A stretch of 64,000 bases of DNA, from the NCBI RefSeq assembly GCF_900099835.1, contig NZ_FNKP01000002.1, positions 2,852,001-2,916,000 on the forward strand. Direction: 5' to 3'. This document shows, piece by piece, positions 52,964 through 61,997 of the stretch. The number at the start of each line of letters is the position of its first letter. Positions within the stretch are counted from its first letter, which is position 1. Both the position numbers and the translations under genes were made by a program. Origin of the DNA: Paraburkholderia fungorum. Its GTDB lineage: Bacteria; Pseudomonadota; Gammaproteobacteria; Burkholderiales; Burkholderiaceae. The notes under the pieces are model-generated. The model worked only from the letters and a program-made list of their open reading frames with translations. It ran no database searches and was not told the DNA's origin.

Positions 52964-53323
52964 TCACTCAAATAGCGCCGCGACGTTTTCCGGCGGCCGG
53001 CCGATCACGGCTCGCCCATTCCGAACGACGATAGGTCTCTGTAGAAGGATGGGGTGTCTGGCGATTGCTTCGTATAGCTGGGAGTCGGTCAGGGATGCGT
53101 CGGACAGCTGAAGCTCTTTGTATTCGGCTTCAGTGTCTCGAAGGATGTCGCGGACGGTACAGCCCAGTTGTGCTTGGATCTGCTTGAGTTGCGCGACGGA
53201 AAGCGGATGCTTCAGATACTCGACGACTTCCGTTGCTTCATTGGCGAGGTTGTAAGTGCTGGTGATTAGCTCGCAGGTGGCTCGCGATTTGGAACAGCGT
53301 GGGTTGTGATAGATGGTGATCAT
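52964..53323 (-). CDS. ArsC-family (glutaredoxin-like) reductase
   Basis: A 119-residue thioredoxin-fold protein similar to glutaredoxin-dependent arsenate reductases. The catalytic Cys10 is in HNPRCSKSRA. The Arg residues of the substrate site are in HPILLQRPIVVRNGRAVIGRP. No arsenic resistance genes are next to it, so it may be a YfgD-type protein with another role. Confidence 0.85.
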   Translation of the reverse strand: MITIYHNPRCSKSRATCELITSTYNLANEATEVVEYLKHPLSVAQLKQIQAQLGCTVRDILRDTEAEYKELQLSDASLTDSQLYEAIARHPILLQRPIVVRNGRAVIGRPPENVAALFE

Positions 53324-53408
53324 GGGCGTGGATGGAGTGATGTAGGGGTGGTCCGGATTTTGGATGGATTCTAGCTGGTGGAGGGGAGGGGGTGACGGAG
53401 GAGGGGGG

Positions 53409-53424
53409 CTTTATGCGCATAAAG
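53409..53424. repeat. parS-like palindrome 1
   Basis: CTTTATGCGCATAAAG, a perfect 16-bp palindrome about 950 bp before parA. Confidence 0.82.
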
Positions 53425-53621
53425 TGCGTAAGCGCCGATGTCCTACGCTGGCGGTCTGTCGACGCGGCTAAAAAGCCGCTCGTGTTTTGGAGTCGGGACG
53501 GGCTCAACTGCCCCCGTAATTGCTTGGTAGATCGACTCTGAGTCGGCTGCGCTCGATGACGGCCAGTTTTACGCTAACGCCGTTGCACTCATTCGCCTAG
53601 GCCAATGGCTTGGGCTACGTC

Positions 53622-53964
53622 TTAGTAGTCCAGATGCGAGATTATCTCAGCGGCTATCGCACCCTCGATCAGTGTCGTGTTGACCGCGAGCATCCGGTTC
53701 TGAACTTCGGCGGCCGCCATCGCGGCCATAGAGCAAGGCGCTCTGGCGACACACGCAGCAGTCGACGGCCGCTGCTTTGTTGTTCCGGTAGGTTTCTTCC
53801 ACATAATCGGCATATCCATGCGTTTCATGCTTCATGAAATGCGCCGCCCAGAGGATCACGAATAGGTCGGCGGTAGGCGCCATAGCCGCCTGTAGCACAC
53901 TAACCAATTGGTCACCGTCATCTAGCAGATGACTTTCCACCCTATTGGGGTGCGCATCGCCCAT
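53622..53964 (-). pseudogene. Possible frameshifted gene remnant
   Basis: On the minus strand a frame opens at 53964 (GDAHPNRVESHLLDDGDQLVSVLQAAM, then HFMKHETHGYADYVEETYRNN) and turns unlike coding sequence after about 60 codons. A second frame, ending at 53622, reads more plausibly from that point (EVQNRMLAVNTTLIEGAIAAEIISHLDY). Joining them needs one frameshift. No family is recognised, so this is tentative. Confidence 0.3.
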
Positions 53965-53971
53965 TCACGCG

Positions 53972-53997
53972 ATGGACTTTATGCGCATAAAGTCCAT
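53972..53997. repeat. parS-like palindrome 2
   Basis: The core TTTATGCGCATAAA inside a longer perfect palindrome of 26 bp (ATGGAC arms), the most extended copy. Confidence 0.82.
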
Positions 53998-54252
53998 GCG
54001 CGCCATCTACGTCCGCCCGCGAAAACTACAGGCACACCGCGAGTGTTATTGAATCGGACCTAGCGCTTAATCGAAGTAGCCGCATCGATCAAACAATCAT
54101 GACGACACCTTCCAAGCCCAGTGCCCGGCACACCCCCGGCCCTAAGAGCAGGCTCTCCAACTCACCAATCTTCGGTTGCCGATAGCACAGACTTTCTCGC
54201 CATAGATGCATGCATTCGCGCCCCCCTCTCTGTCCGCGCATGCATCCACCTC

Positions 54253-54266
54253 TTTATGCGCATAAA
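54253..54266. repeat. parS-like palindrome 3
   Basis: TTTATGCGCATAAA about 100 bp before the parA start, probably within or next to its promoter. Confidence 0.82.
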
Positions 54267-54368
54267 CCTAACCCGAACGGCTAATTCTTCTTTTGTTTAC
54301 ACAAAAACAATTGAAATGGAAATCCATCCAGGTAAAATCCATTTGCGTCTAAAAAGAGGAGGTGAATA

Positions 54369-55031
54369 TTGGCAGCAGAAATCATCGCGGTAACTCAGCA
54401 GAAGGGTGGGGTCGGGAAGAGCACAATCGCGATGCACCTCGGCGCTGCGTTTCATGAGAAAGGCAAGCGCGTCCTGGTTGTCGACGCGGACGGACAGAAC
54501 ACCCTGATTCACTGGGCCAGTGCTTCATCAGACGGCGATACCGGCATTCCCTTTCCGGTCATCAATCTCTCTGAAGCGGGCAGCCAGATTCACCGCGAGA
54601 TCAAGAAGTTTGTGGCCGACTACGACATCATCGTGGTCGATTGCCCTCCCTCCATCACAGAGAAAGTATCCGGCGTGGTTCTTCTCGCCGCGAGCGTCGC
54701 TGTGATTCCCACATCGTCTTCACCCGCCGACTACTGGTCGAGCATTGGTTTGGTCAAGCTCGTCCAGCAAGCTCAGGTCATGAACGAGGACCTGCGCGCC
54801 GTCTTCCTGCTCAATAAAACCGAAGAAAAGCGGATGCTGACGCGTGAACTGAAGCGCGCGCTGGAAGAGCTTGGTTTCCCGTTGCTCAAAACCCAGATTC
54901 CAACGCGCGAAGCCTACAAGCAGGCTATGGCACTAGGACAAACAGTGCTCCAGATGAATGACCGCGGCGCGAAGTTGGCCGCACTTGAAGTCCGGGCATG
55001 CGCGAACGAGATCGCCGCGCTGCTCCCGTGA
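54369..55031 (+). CDS. parA: Partition ATPase ParA
   Basis: A 220-residue Walker-type ATPase that moves replicon copies apart using nucleoid DNA as track. The deviant Walker A QQKGGVGKST is at residues 10-19 (signature Lys12, ATP Lys17), Walker A' is VDADGQNT, and Walker B is IVVDCPPS. The short form without an N-terminal regulatory domain fits chromosome and type Ib-like ParA. It starts at TTG: the strong ribosome site GAGGAGGTGA lies at the correct distance and no ATG is better. parB follows after a parS copy. Confidence 0.92.
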   Translation: MAAEIIAVTQQKGGVGKSTIAMHLGAAFHEKGKRVLVVDADGQNTLIHWASASSDGDTGIPFPVINLSEAGSQIHREIKKFVADYDIIVVDCPPSITEKVSGVVLLAASVAVIPTSSSPADYWSSIGLVKLVQQAQVMNEDLRAVFLLNKTEEKRMLTRELKRALEELGFPLLKTQIPTREAYKQAMALGQTVLQMNDRGAKLAALEVRACANEIAALLP

Positions 55032-55033
55032 AA

Positions 55034-55047
55034 TTTATGCGCATAAA
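55034..55047. repeat. parS-like palindrome 4
   Basis: TTTATGCGCATAAA in the 25-bp gap between parA and parB. Confidence 0.82.
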
Positions 55048-55056
55048 GGACCCTGA

Positions 55057-56112
55057 ATGAAACCCTCCCAATTTGCCAAAGGCTTTCAAGCACGTCCTGA
55101 TACGACCAGCAGTGAAAAGCGAACAGCACTCGATCGTCTGAATGCAATCGACGGTCTGGTTAAGAGTGGCTCCAGGAGCAACGAAGTAGCAGGGCGCGCC
55201 GTTGCAGCCGTTGTCCCGCAGTCGGAGCCAGAAGCTGATACGAGCGACGCAGCAAACGAATCGGCCGCATATCGTGCGTGGAGGCTTGAACACGGGTATC
55301 GCCCGAGCCAGGTCATCGAGTTGCCGCTTAAGACGATCAAGCCGAGCCCCTTCAATCCCCGGCACTTCTATCTGAAGTCGTCCATTGCTGAGCTCGCTGT
55401 CAATCTGGCGAAGCAGGGACAGCAACAGGCGATTCACGTTATTCCCGACTACGAGAACCCCGGGACCTACTTCGTCAGTGACGGTGGCAGGCGTGTGCGC
55501 GCGCTGAAAGAGGCGAACAAGGAGTTGGTGAAGGCGATCGTCATCGATCTGCCTATCGGCATTCAGAGCTACAAGCTCGGCTACGACCTCAATGTCCAGC
55601 GCGATTCGCAGACGGTGTTCGACAACGCAGTCGTCTGGAGGCGCTTCCTGGATGATCGGCATTTCCAGAGTCAGAAGGAACTGGCGGAACATCTCGGGCT
55701 GGACGAATCGACCGTCGCGGTCGCCTTGTCCATTGCAAAGCTGCCCGAACCTGTCATGCATGAGATGGTCGCGCGACCGGATAGATTCGGCTCGAACATG
55801 GCGTATCAGGTAGGCCGATATCACACCGCCCGCGGTGCCGATGCAACTCTGCGTCTGATCAACAAAATCCTCTCCGACGATCTGAGCACGCGGCAAGTCG
55901 CGGACATCGTGAAGGGAAGGGCGAGCGCTCAGGAAAGCGTCAAACCGGCGGGACGTCAACGCTACGCGCAGCGGATGGAAATCAAGCTCGACGGCGTACC
56001 GGTAGGGGATCTCAAATCATACGGAGATGATCGAATCGAACTACGTTTGAAGGGCCTCTCGCGTGAGAAGCGCGATGACATTCTTCGCCAGATTGAGAAG
56101 ATGCTGAAGTAA
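55057..56112 (+). CDS. parB: Partition protein ParB
   Basis: A 351-residue centromere-binding CTPase of the secondary replicon. The N-terminal 90 residues are a linker; the ParB/Srx domain starts near 85 (LPLKTIKPSPFNPRHFY), with the CTP-binding GGRRVRALKEAN. The central helix-turn-helix is in QKELAEHLGLDESTVAVALSIAKLP. A C-terminal dimerisation domain ends the protein. Its expected sites are the TTTATGCGCATAAA palindromes nearby. Confidence 0.93.
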   Translation: MKPSQFAKGFQARPDTTSSEKRTALDRLNAIDGLVKSGSRSNEVAGRAVAAVVPQSEPEADTSDAANESAAYRAWRLEHGYRPSQVIELPLKTIKPSPFNPRHFYLKSSIAELAVNLAKQGQQQAIHVIPDYENPGTYFVSDGGRRVRALKEANKELVKAIVIDLPIGIQSYKLGYDLNVQRDSQTVFDNAVVWRRFLDDRHFQSQKELAEHLGLDESTVAVALSIAKLPEPVMHEMVARPDRFGSNMAYQVGRYHTARGADATLRLINKILSDDLSTRQVADIVKGRASAQESVKPAGRQRYAQRMEIKLDGVPVGDLKSYGDDRIELRLKGLSREKRDDILRQIEKMLK

Positions 56113-56185
56113 GAAGGCGGAAATTACCGCCGAGACCAAAGACAGGGCAGGGCGGCTCGTCACTCGAGCCGCCACCCCAAGATGA

Positions 56186-57538
56186 TCAAGCTGCGCGCGA
56201 TTGGCTCAGCGTGAAGGCGAGCAGGTCGCCATCGGTCGGCTCACCCCAGGTCTTGCGGGCCAGCCAGTCGAAAAATGCAGTTTCGACAATCTTCGAATCC
56301 AGTCCACGACGACGCCAGTCGTCACGCATGTGTGTGCCGAGCCCCGGCAACTCATCTTCCTCGAACGATTGCCGCGCGACTTCCCGTTCGGAATCGCCCT
56401 GTTCGTTGTATAGCGCGTACGCTTCCTTGCGACGATATGCCGAATATTCGCCGAGCAATCGGGCTTTGAGATCGTCGGCCGGTGCAGCGATCGAGGCCTT
56501 CCCGGGTGTATTCCCCGAAGGCAGCGCTTCGACCGGCGGCGCATAACCTTTCTTCAACGCATCCTTGAACAGCGCGGGCGCGCTACGCACCGGCGGCAAC
56601 GATGTGCTGCGCATGCGTTGTTCTGTCATCTGCAGAGCGGCGCGAATACGGTTTTCTTCGCTGTCGGCATACAGCGTTTGCGCTTCTTTCAGCGGGATGC
56701 CGATCTTCACCATCCGGTCGACCAGCGTGCTGTCGAACACATTGGGATGCTCGTCGAGCGCGAGCATAGGCTGCTTGCGTTCGGTCACACGGAACTGGAT
56801 TTCGGCGACACGCCGTCCTTCGCGATGCTCGATCAGCTCGACAAAGATATTCGTGACCGCGTTGACTTCTGCGATCGCGGGGCGCAAGTAATCACGCTTG
56901 AAATACTTGTATTCGCGCTTCGCTTCGTCGCCGGCTTCCGTGTCGGGCGTGCCCGACAGAATCGGGCGCCACCATTCCCACGTCTCGCGCATCGTCAGGT
57001 GACTTGGGTTAGTCAGATAGCGGACGCAAATCTCGTAGAGCGCCAAACCCGCGCTGCTACGCAACTGACTCTGGAACTGAAGACTCAGGCGAGCGTACTG
57101 AACCGGATCGAGCAACTTCTTCTTGATCTTCGGCGCAAACGAAAATTCCACCCAGACACGCCGGGTGGTGGGATCTTCAAGAATTTCCGCGTCGGCAATC
57201 AGCGTGGAAATACCCCATTTGCGACCAGGCTTCTGACTGGACGTACCCGTACTCCACTCAACCTGAACCGACACCATGCGCCGCAGATGCTCCTTGACGA
57301 GCGCCGTGTCGTTGGAATCGAATGCGGAATTGGCCACGATGTCGGACAGCAGAGCCCGATAAGTGTCGCCGGATTCATCCGCTTGCTGAGCGACGGCGAG
57401 CAGCACGTTGAACAGCTTGCGGGTAAGCAGCGTGATTTTCCCGCTTTTCGGCTGAATAGCGATCGCCTCGACCGCCTTACGCAATTCGGCCGAGCTCGGG
57501 CTGACTACATCTGTCTTCTTCGCGCGCTTTGTGGCCAT
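56186..57538 (-). CDS. repA: Replication initiator of the secondary replicon
   Basis: A 450-residue initiator of the Rep_3-like/RepA type used by Burkholderia secondary chromosomes and megaplasmids. Two winged-helix domains are expected: the first near residues 20-150 (SGKITLLTRKLFNVLLAVAQQ, then RALLSDIVANSAFDSND), the second near 170-270 (RSSAGLALYEICVRYL, then YKYFKRDYLRPAIAEVNAVTNIFVELI). The C-terminal 150 residues are a charged extension. I start it at 57538 (MATKRAKKTD); the ATG at 57571 is also possible and neither has a good ribosome site. It points away from the iteron block and is convergent with parB. Confidence 0.87.
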   Translation of the reverse strand: MATKRAKKTDVVSPSSAELRKAVEAIAIQPKSGKITLLTRKLFNVLLAVAQQADESGDTYRALLSDIVANSAFDSNDTALVKEHLRRMVSVQVEWSTGTSSQKPGRKWGISTLIADAEILEDPTTRRVWVEFSFAPKIKKKLLDPVQYARLSLQFQSQLRSSAGLALYEICVRYLTNPSHLTMRETWEWWRPILSGTPDTEAGDEAKREYKYFKRDYLRPAIAEVNAVTNIFVELIEHREGRRVAEIQFRVTERKQPMLALDEHPNVFDSTLVDRMVKIGIPLKEAQTLYADSEENRIRAALQMTEQRMRSTSLPPVRSAPALFKDALKKGYAPPVEALPSGNTPGKASIAAPADDLKARLLGEYSAYRRKEAYALYNEQGDSEREVARQSFEEDELPGLGTHMRDDWRRRGLDSKIVETAFFDWLARKTWGEPTDGDLLAFTLSQSRAA

Positions 57539-57599
57539 ACGTCTGGTCGGAGAGGGATTTCGCGAGAGCATACCGGCTGTGGTGATACGCGTCTATAGC

Positions 57600-59180
57600 G
57601 TATATCTCACCGTTCCCGGTGAAGTGAGTTTACGAGGCGCGACTCACCTCGAGCAACTCCCGAAAACCCTCACCTCACCGGTTTACGCCAGGTTCGGGCG
57701 ATCCTTGCAGATCGCGGCGCTTCGAATTTTGGGCTTTTGAGTGCCGCGCGCGATCGGGAGGAATTTGATCCCGAATATGCTCACCTTAAAAAATTTTGAG
57801 GATTTTTTGTGGCGACACCTGGTTTCGCGGGATGGGACGGCGACTTGGTCGGAAGGGGAGGGGGGCGGGGTATAGCGATGCCGGAACCTGCGCTCTCAAG
57901 CGCCTCGCGACCCACTATTTCCCGAACACCACCTAACGCAGCGCGGCCGAAAAGCGGGGGATCTCGCCGTTAACACCTGTCGGTAGACATCTCCATTGCC
58001 GCGCCTACGGTCGAGAGCCAGGAAACGGACTATAGGGCTGCAGCAAAGGAATTTGGGGCCGCCTTGCGCCCGTGCAGTCCCGTCAACACCGACCTACGGC
58101 GATTTTTACGCGACGGCGAAGCCAAAATGACTCGTTAACACTCGCCACTCCGAGGGACAAGTCAGGTTTACAGCGTCAAACATCCCCGAAAAAGCTCACC
58201 TTTGCATCAACCCGATTCCCGAAAAGACGCGGCTTTCGGCAAAGCAGCCCCCAAAATGCACCTAAAAATCCTCCTGAAAAGCCTCACCTTTCACCACCAC
58301 CGTTAAATATTTGCACTTCCAGCGACAGCTCCTGAAAACGCTCACCTATGATGTCGAAGACAAAATAAATCAATCATTTCATGCACTTAAACAATTCTAA
58401 AAATGAATACTCCTGATAGCGGCCCCCGGATTTCCTCACCTTAAACCGTATTTTGGCGAAAGCCCGCGCCCCAAGTCACTATCTTGCATCCTCCCGAAAA
58501 ACCTCACCGATAGAATTCAACACCGGCAGCTTGGGAGTTAACCAACCGCCATCTGCAGGGCTTTTCAGGCCCATGTCGACCGCTTTGCTCCTGCATTTCC
58601 TCACCTGTGCGGCTAAAACCCGTCTCAAAGCCTCCCGAAAAACCTCACCTTTAGCCAAAAACCGGGCGATTCAAACGACCACGACGTATACGAAGCGACA
58701 TCTCCCGAATCTCCTCACCTTTCCAATTTCCATACCGCAGGCACCGATCGATGCTGTCGGCGAAACTTGCCGCAGACCAGATTCATACTCCCGAAAAAGC
58801 TCACCTAAGGTGTCCACTTGCCTGAAATTGATGCAAAAACGCGCTGCGGCCCCGTAAAGTCTCACCTTCGGTTCGCGTTTTCTCCCGACTTGACTCACCA
58901 ATGAGGTTTACAGCCTCGGAATAGGGCTAAAAATCACGGTTCGAACCGGTCCCGAAAGCGCTCACCGTAGGTCCTACGAGCTTCAGGTCCGAGTTTTCCG
59001 TGTTAACGGGTGATTCACGGCCGTCAGGTCCCGCAAAATCTCACCTTTCGCCAAACCCCTTGTTGGCCCCGGCTCCTGAACCCGCTCACGTTCTGTCCCG
59101 GACCTGCTCACCGAGGCCCCCGAACCTCATCACTCCAGAATCCCGCAAGACCTCACCACGTCTCCCGCAAAGCTTCACCT
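57600..59180 (+). repeat. Origin iteron array of the secondary replicon
   Basis: About twenty imperfect copies of CCCGAAAANCCTCACC, nearly all in one direction, from 57657 to 59180. Clear copies end at about 57674, 57786, 58201, 58290, 58347, 58441, 58509, 58605, 58650, 58720, 58806, 58867, 58899, 58967, 59046, 59090, 59113, 59158 and 59180. The invariant part is CTCACC. Spacing is irregular. There is no gene here. These should be the RepA-binding sites. GTTAAC also recurs here (see finding). Confidence 0.87.
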
Positions 59181-59566
59181 TACCGGGCTAGAACCCCCAC
59201 CAGGTAAGGCTTTGCCGTGGCGTTAACGTTTTTAACATGGGTTCAAAGGTGTTTACTTTTATTACTCTCTAGAATCGCAACCCCGCGAGCCCTCCGGATA
59301 ACACCTCCCAACCGCATAGCCTCCATGAAACGTCCGTGAAACAGTGCGCGATCATGAAGAAACCCTTAAAAACTCTTTTTTTACAAGAACTTATTGGCTA
59401 TTCTTCGTTTTGTTTCACGGAAAAATACAGCGAAGACAGGTTCATCAGTTAACCTGAAGCCTAAAAGCACAGCAATTCGTTCAAATCTACCTAGCGCAAA
59501 CAAATAAGTAGCGAATACTACGTAAATTGTTATGATTCATCCAATTCGAGCGACATCGAGGTAGAT
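59181..59566. other. AT-rich block, candidate unwinding region, and kfrA-like promoter
   Basis: No gene. AT-rich between 59350 and 59440 and again near 59500-59540. A perfect 11-bp inverted repeat, TCCGTGAAACA (59333-59343) and TGTTTCACGGA (59411-59421), frames the first stretch. This is the likely DNA-unwinding part of the origin and the regulatory region of the KfrA-like gene. Confidence 0.6.
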
Positions 59567-60793
59567 ATGAATCTGGACCAGGAACGGCAAGCTATTCGCG
59601 AAGAGCTTGAAACGATGAGAGCGCAAGGGGTCCGACGGCAGGACCTGTCCCTTCATGCGTGCAAGAGACTCTTCTTCGACTTGGGCATTCGGCCCTCCAT
59701 GGCTGCAGTTCGTGACCTGACTCAGACTGGCAGTGCGAGCGATATCCCAAAAGACATCGATAATTTCTGGGAGCGCATTCGAAATGTGTCTCGCGTCAAA
59801 GTAGGCGCCGGGGCGATTCCAAAAGCGCTGGAGGATCGCGCGGGCGAACTGCTAGGTGCACTGTTCGAGGAAGCAGTCGGTCATGCCCGAGCGAGTCTCG
59901 AGGGGGAACGGGAAGAAATTCACGCCCAAATTGGGATCGCGGATCAGCGGGCAAGAGACGCGGAAATTCGCCGCGAAGCCTCCGACGATGCGATCAGGCG
60001 CACTGAAATAAGGGCAGAAGCGGCTTGGGAGCGGGTGCGCGTGCTCGAAGCCGAACTGTCTAGCGCCACCACGCACGGCAATGTTCACCAGGAAAGCTTG
60101 CAGGCAACAGTTCGCCGACTTGAACGCGAAAATGACGCACTGAGTCAGCGCCTGAACAGTGAACAGATCACAAATGCGACACTTCGCGATCGAATTGACG
60201 CATTACATGTTGAATTGCGCCAAAGCACCGAACACTATGCGCAGCAGATCAAGGACGCGGTTGCTGAAGCGGAGCGGCGCGTTAAGCCAATGCTGGTCGA
60301 ACTCGACTCGTTGCGCAGCATGGCCGCGACTTATCAGTCGGGTGTTCGCGACGCGAGTCGCAAGGAATTTGAGTTTATTCAGCAAATCGCGGCCGCCAAG
60401 GCGCGCGGCGATCGACTCGACGCCCAACTGCGCGAGCAATCAGACGAAGTGGATGCGTTGACCAAGGAGGTTACCGTGTTGCGCGGCCAGCAAGGTATCG
60501 ATCCGGCGATAGCGAGCCTGCTTTGTTCGCTGGTCGATGCGGGTCGGCTGACAAATGACGAGTTGAACATGATCGGCACTGCCGCGGACGGTCACGTCAC
60601 GCTGCCGCCCCGTTGCCCAAAGTGTGACGAAGGTGAGCCGGAGTTATCGCAGGTCGATCACCGGTTTGAATTGCTCTGTCCGGAATGCGACCATTCGTCT
60701 GGACTCGGAGAATCAAGACTGGCGGCGGTCAGCCGGTTTTTATCGGCCGATTCGATTGCAAGTCCGGAGCGAGAGTTCGACGCGGTTCGGTGA
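59567..60793 (+). CDS. KfrA-like coiled-coil DNA-binding protein with zinc ribbon
   Basis: A 408-residue protein from an ATG behind GAGGTAG. The N-terminal domain (residues 1-110) resembles the KfrA N-terminal helix-turn-helix, which in plasmids binds DNA near its own promoter and supports partition. A long coiled coil runs from about 115 to 320. The C-terminus has a zinc ribbon (CPKC and CPEC), which is uncommon in KfrA. Its place directly after the iterons supports a role in origin structure or partition. Confidence 0.75.
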   Translation: MNLDQERQAIREELETMRAQGVRRQDLSLHACKRLFFDLGIRPSMAAVRDLTQTGSASDIPKDIDNFWERIRNVSRVKVGAGAIPKALEDRAGELLGALFEEAVGHARASLEGEREEIHAQIGIADQRARDAEIRREASDDAIRRTEIRAEAAWERVRVLEAELSSATTHGNVHQESLQATVRRLERENDALSQRLNSEQITNATLRDRIDALHVELRQSTEHYAQQIKDAVAEAERRVKPMLVELDSLRSMAATYQSGVRDASRKEFEFIQQIAAAKARGDRLDAQLREQSDEVDALTKEVTVLRGQQGIDPAIASLLCSLVDAGRLTNDELNMIGTAADGHVTLPPRCPKCDEGEPELSQVDHRFELLCPECDHSSGLGESRLAAVSRFLSADSIASPEREFDAVR

Positions 60794-60806
60794 CGCGTCG
60801 AACGTC

Positions 60807-60850
60807 AAAGGTGAGGAAATTCGGGACCTGAAAGGTGAGGACTTTCAGGG
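60807..60850 (-). repeat. Two inverted iterons between the KfrA-like and recombinase genes
   Basis: AAAGGTGAGGAAATTCGGGA (60807-60826) and AAAGGTGAGGACTTTCAGGG (60831-60850) are reverse complements of the origin iteron. They lie 1.6 kb from the main array and face it. Confidence 0.8.
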
Positions 60851-61927
60851 CTCGCCAGCTCCCGCTTTTCTTGTCAAACGCCCGTCGCGTCTAGGTGCGG
60901 GCAAAGGCGGGGCTGACGGATCGGGTTGGTCGGCGGTGGGCGATTCCTGCTGATCCGCCCATGTTTGCCACGCCCGATACAGGCGATTCGCCGATACCGC
61001 TTGCACAAATCCCAACCATTGCCCAACCAGTTCCGCTTCGACTCCGCTCTCGAAAAGATCCGCAGCAAAGGTGTTTCGCAATGTTTGCGGACTGGCGCGC
61101 GATTTCCGGGATGCGGAAATTCCGGCGGACTCGACCAGCGCATCGACCGCGCGCAGCATCGTGGCTTTGTGCATCGGACGTCCAGACGGAGAGGCGGGGA
61201 AAACCAGATTTCCCGCCAATTCCGAAAGACGCCGTTCAGCAAGCCAGGCGTCGAGAATCGCCGCGGCAAAAGGTGCGAGCCGTGTGCGACGCGTCAACAT
61301 CGGGTTGGTTGCCTCGATCGTCACCCATGGCGAACCCGCACTCACGCAACTAACCGTAAGCGAAGCTGCCTCTCCCGTCTTCAGACCACCCCCGAGAAAG
61401 ACTGCAATCAACGCGCGATCGCGACGTTCTCTCCAGCGCTGTGCGACGGACAAATCCGGCAACGGCGCAAACAGTTGAGCGATCAACGCGGTTCGTTCTG
61501 CATGGTTGAGAAAACCGGTGGGTTCGTTGTCGCGTGCATTTCGCCACGCTGCTTCGCCATCCTGAGCAATGAAACGAGCCGGGTTGGTGGAAGCGGATTC
61601 GATTTCCCGCACGTGATCCAGAACCCGCTCGATTAGCCGCAAATAGCGTACTCGCTGTGGTTTCCGTATTTCCAGCCCGGCGACGAATTCGGCGATAGCA
61701 GCGGTATCGACGGAGACGAGAGTCTTCTGGCGCGCGCCAAGCCATTCGAGAAAAAGCCCCCACTGCGCCTGATAGACCTCAGCCGATGAACGTCGGAAGT
61801 GCTGCTTCGCGAGCCAGGCATCGAAAGCGATTTGCGGATCGCGACGCCAGTCTTCCCGTTGCTGATCGAAGAGATCGGTTGAAGGCGCAGGGCGTGGAAC
61901 CGGGTCCGACAAGTGAGGAGGTGACAT
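60845..61927 (-). CDS. Tyrosine recombinase-like protein with altered active site
   Basis: A 360-residue XerC/XerD-type fold. The N-terminal SAM-like core-binding domain covers residues 25-130 and the catalytic fold 150-340. Expected catalytic residues differ: the GLRxxE box reads GLKTGEAASL (Arg to Lys), and the HxLR box reads SPQTLRNTFA (His to Gln, with the Arg kept); LGH is LGF; Tyr is kept in ANRLYRAW. It may be inactive as a recombinase or bind DNA only. Its end overlaps the inverted iterons, so it belongs to the origin module. Confidence 0.8.
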   Translation of the reverse strand: MSPPHLSDPVPRPAPSTDLFDQQREDWRRDPQIAFDAWLAKQHFRRSSAEVYQAQWGLFLEWLGARQKTLVSVDTAAIAEFVAGLEIRKPQRVRYLRLIERVLDHVREIESASTNPARFIAQDGEAAWRNARDNEPTGFLNHAERTALIAQLFAPLPDLSVAQRWRERRDRALIAVFLGGGLKTGEAASLTVSCVSAGSPWVTIEATNPMLTRRTRLAPFAAAILDAWLAERRLSELAGNLVFPASPSGRPMHKATMLRAVDALVESAGISASRKSRASPQTLRNTFAADLFESGVEAELVGQWLGFVQAVSANRLYRAWQTWADQQESPTADQPDPSAPPLPAPRRDGRLTRKAGAGEP

Positions 61928-61997
61928 AAGCTATCTTTCCGTTAGTTGCGCATATTGTAGATGCCAACCGATGAAAATACAGCCTTCATCTGCCGCT

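Noticed and set aside
58072..59207. Several open frames inside the iteron block
   Set aside because: Their translations are Ser/Pro/Lys repeats caused by the iterons; the sequence is explained as an origin.
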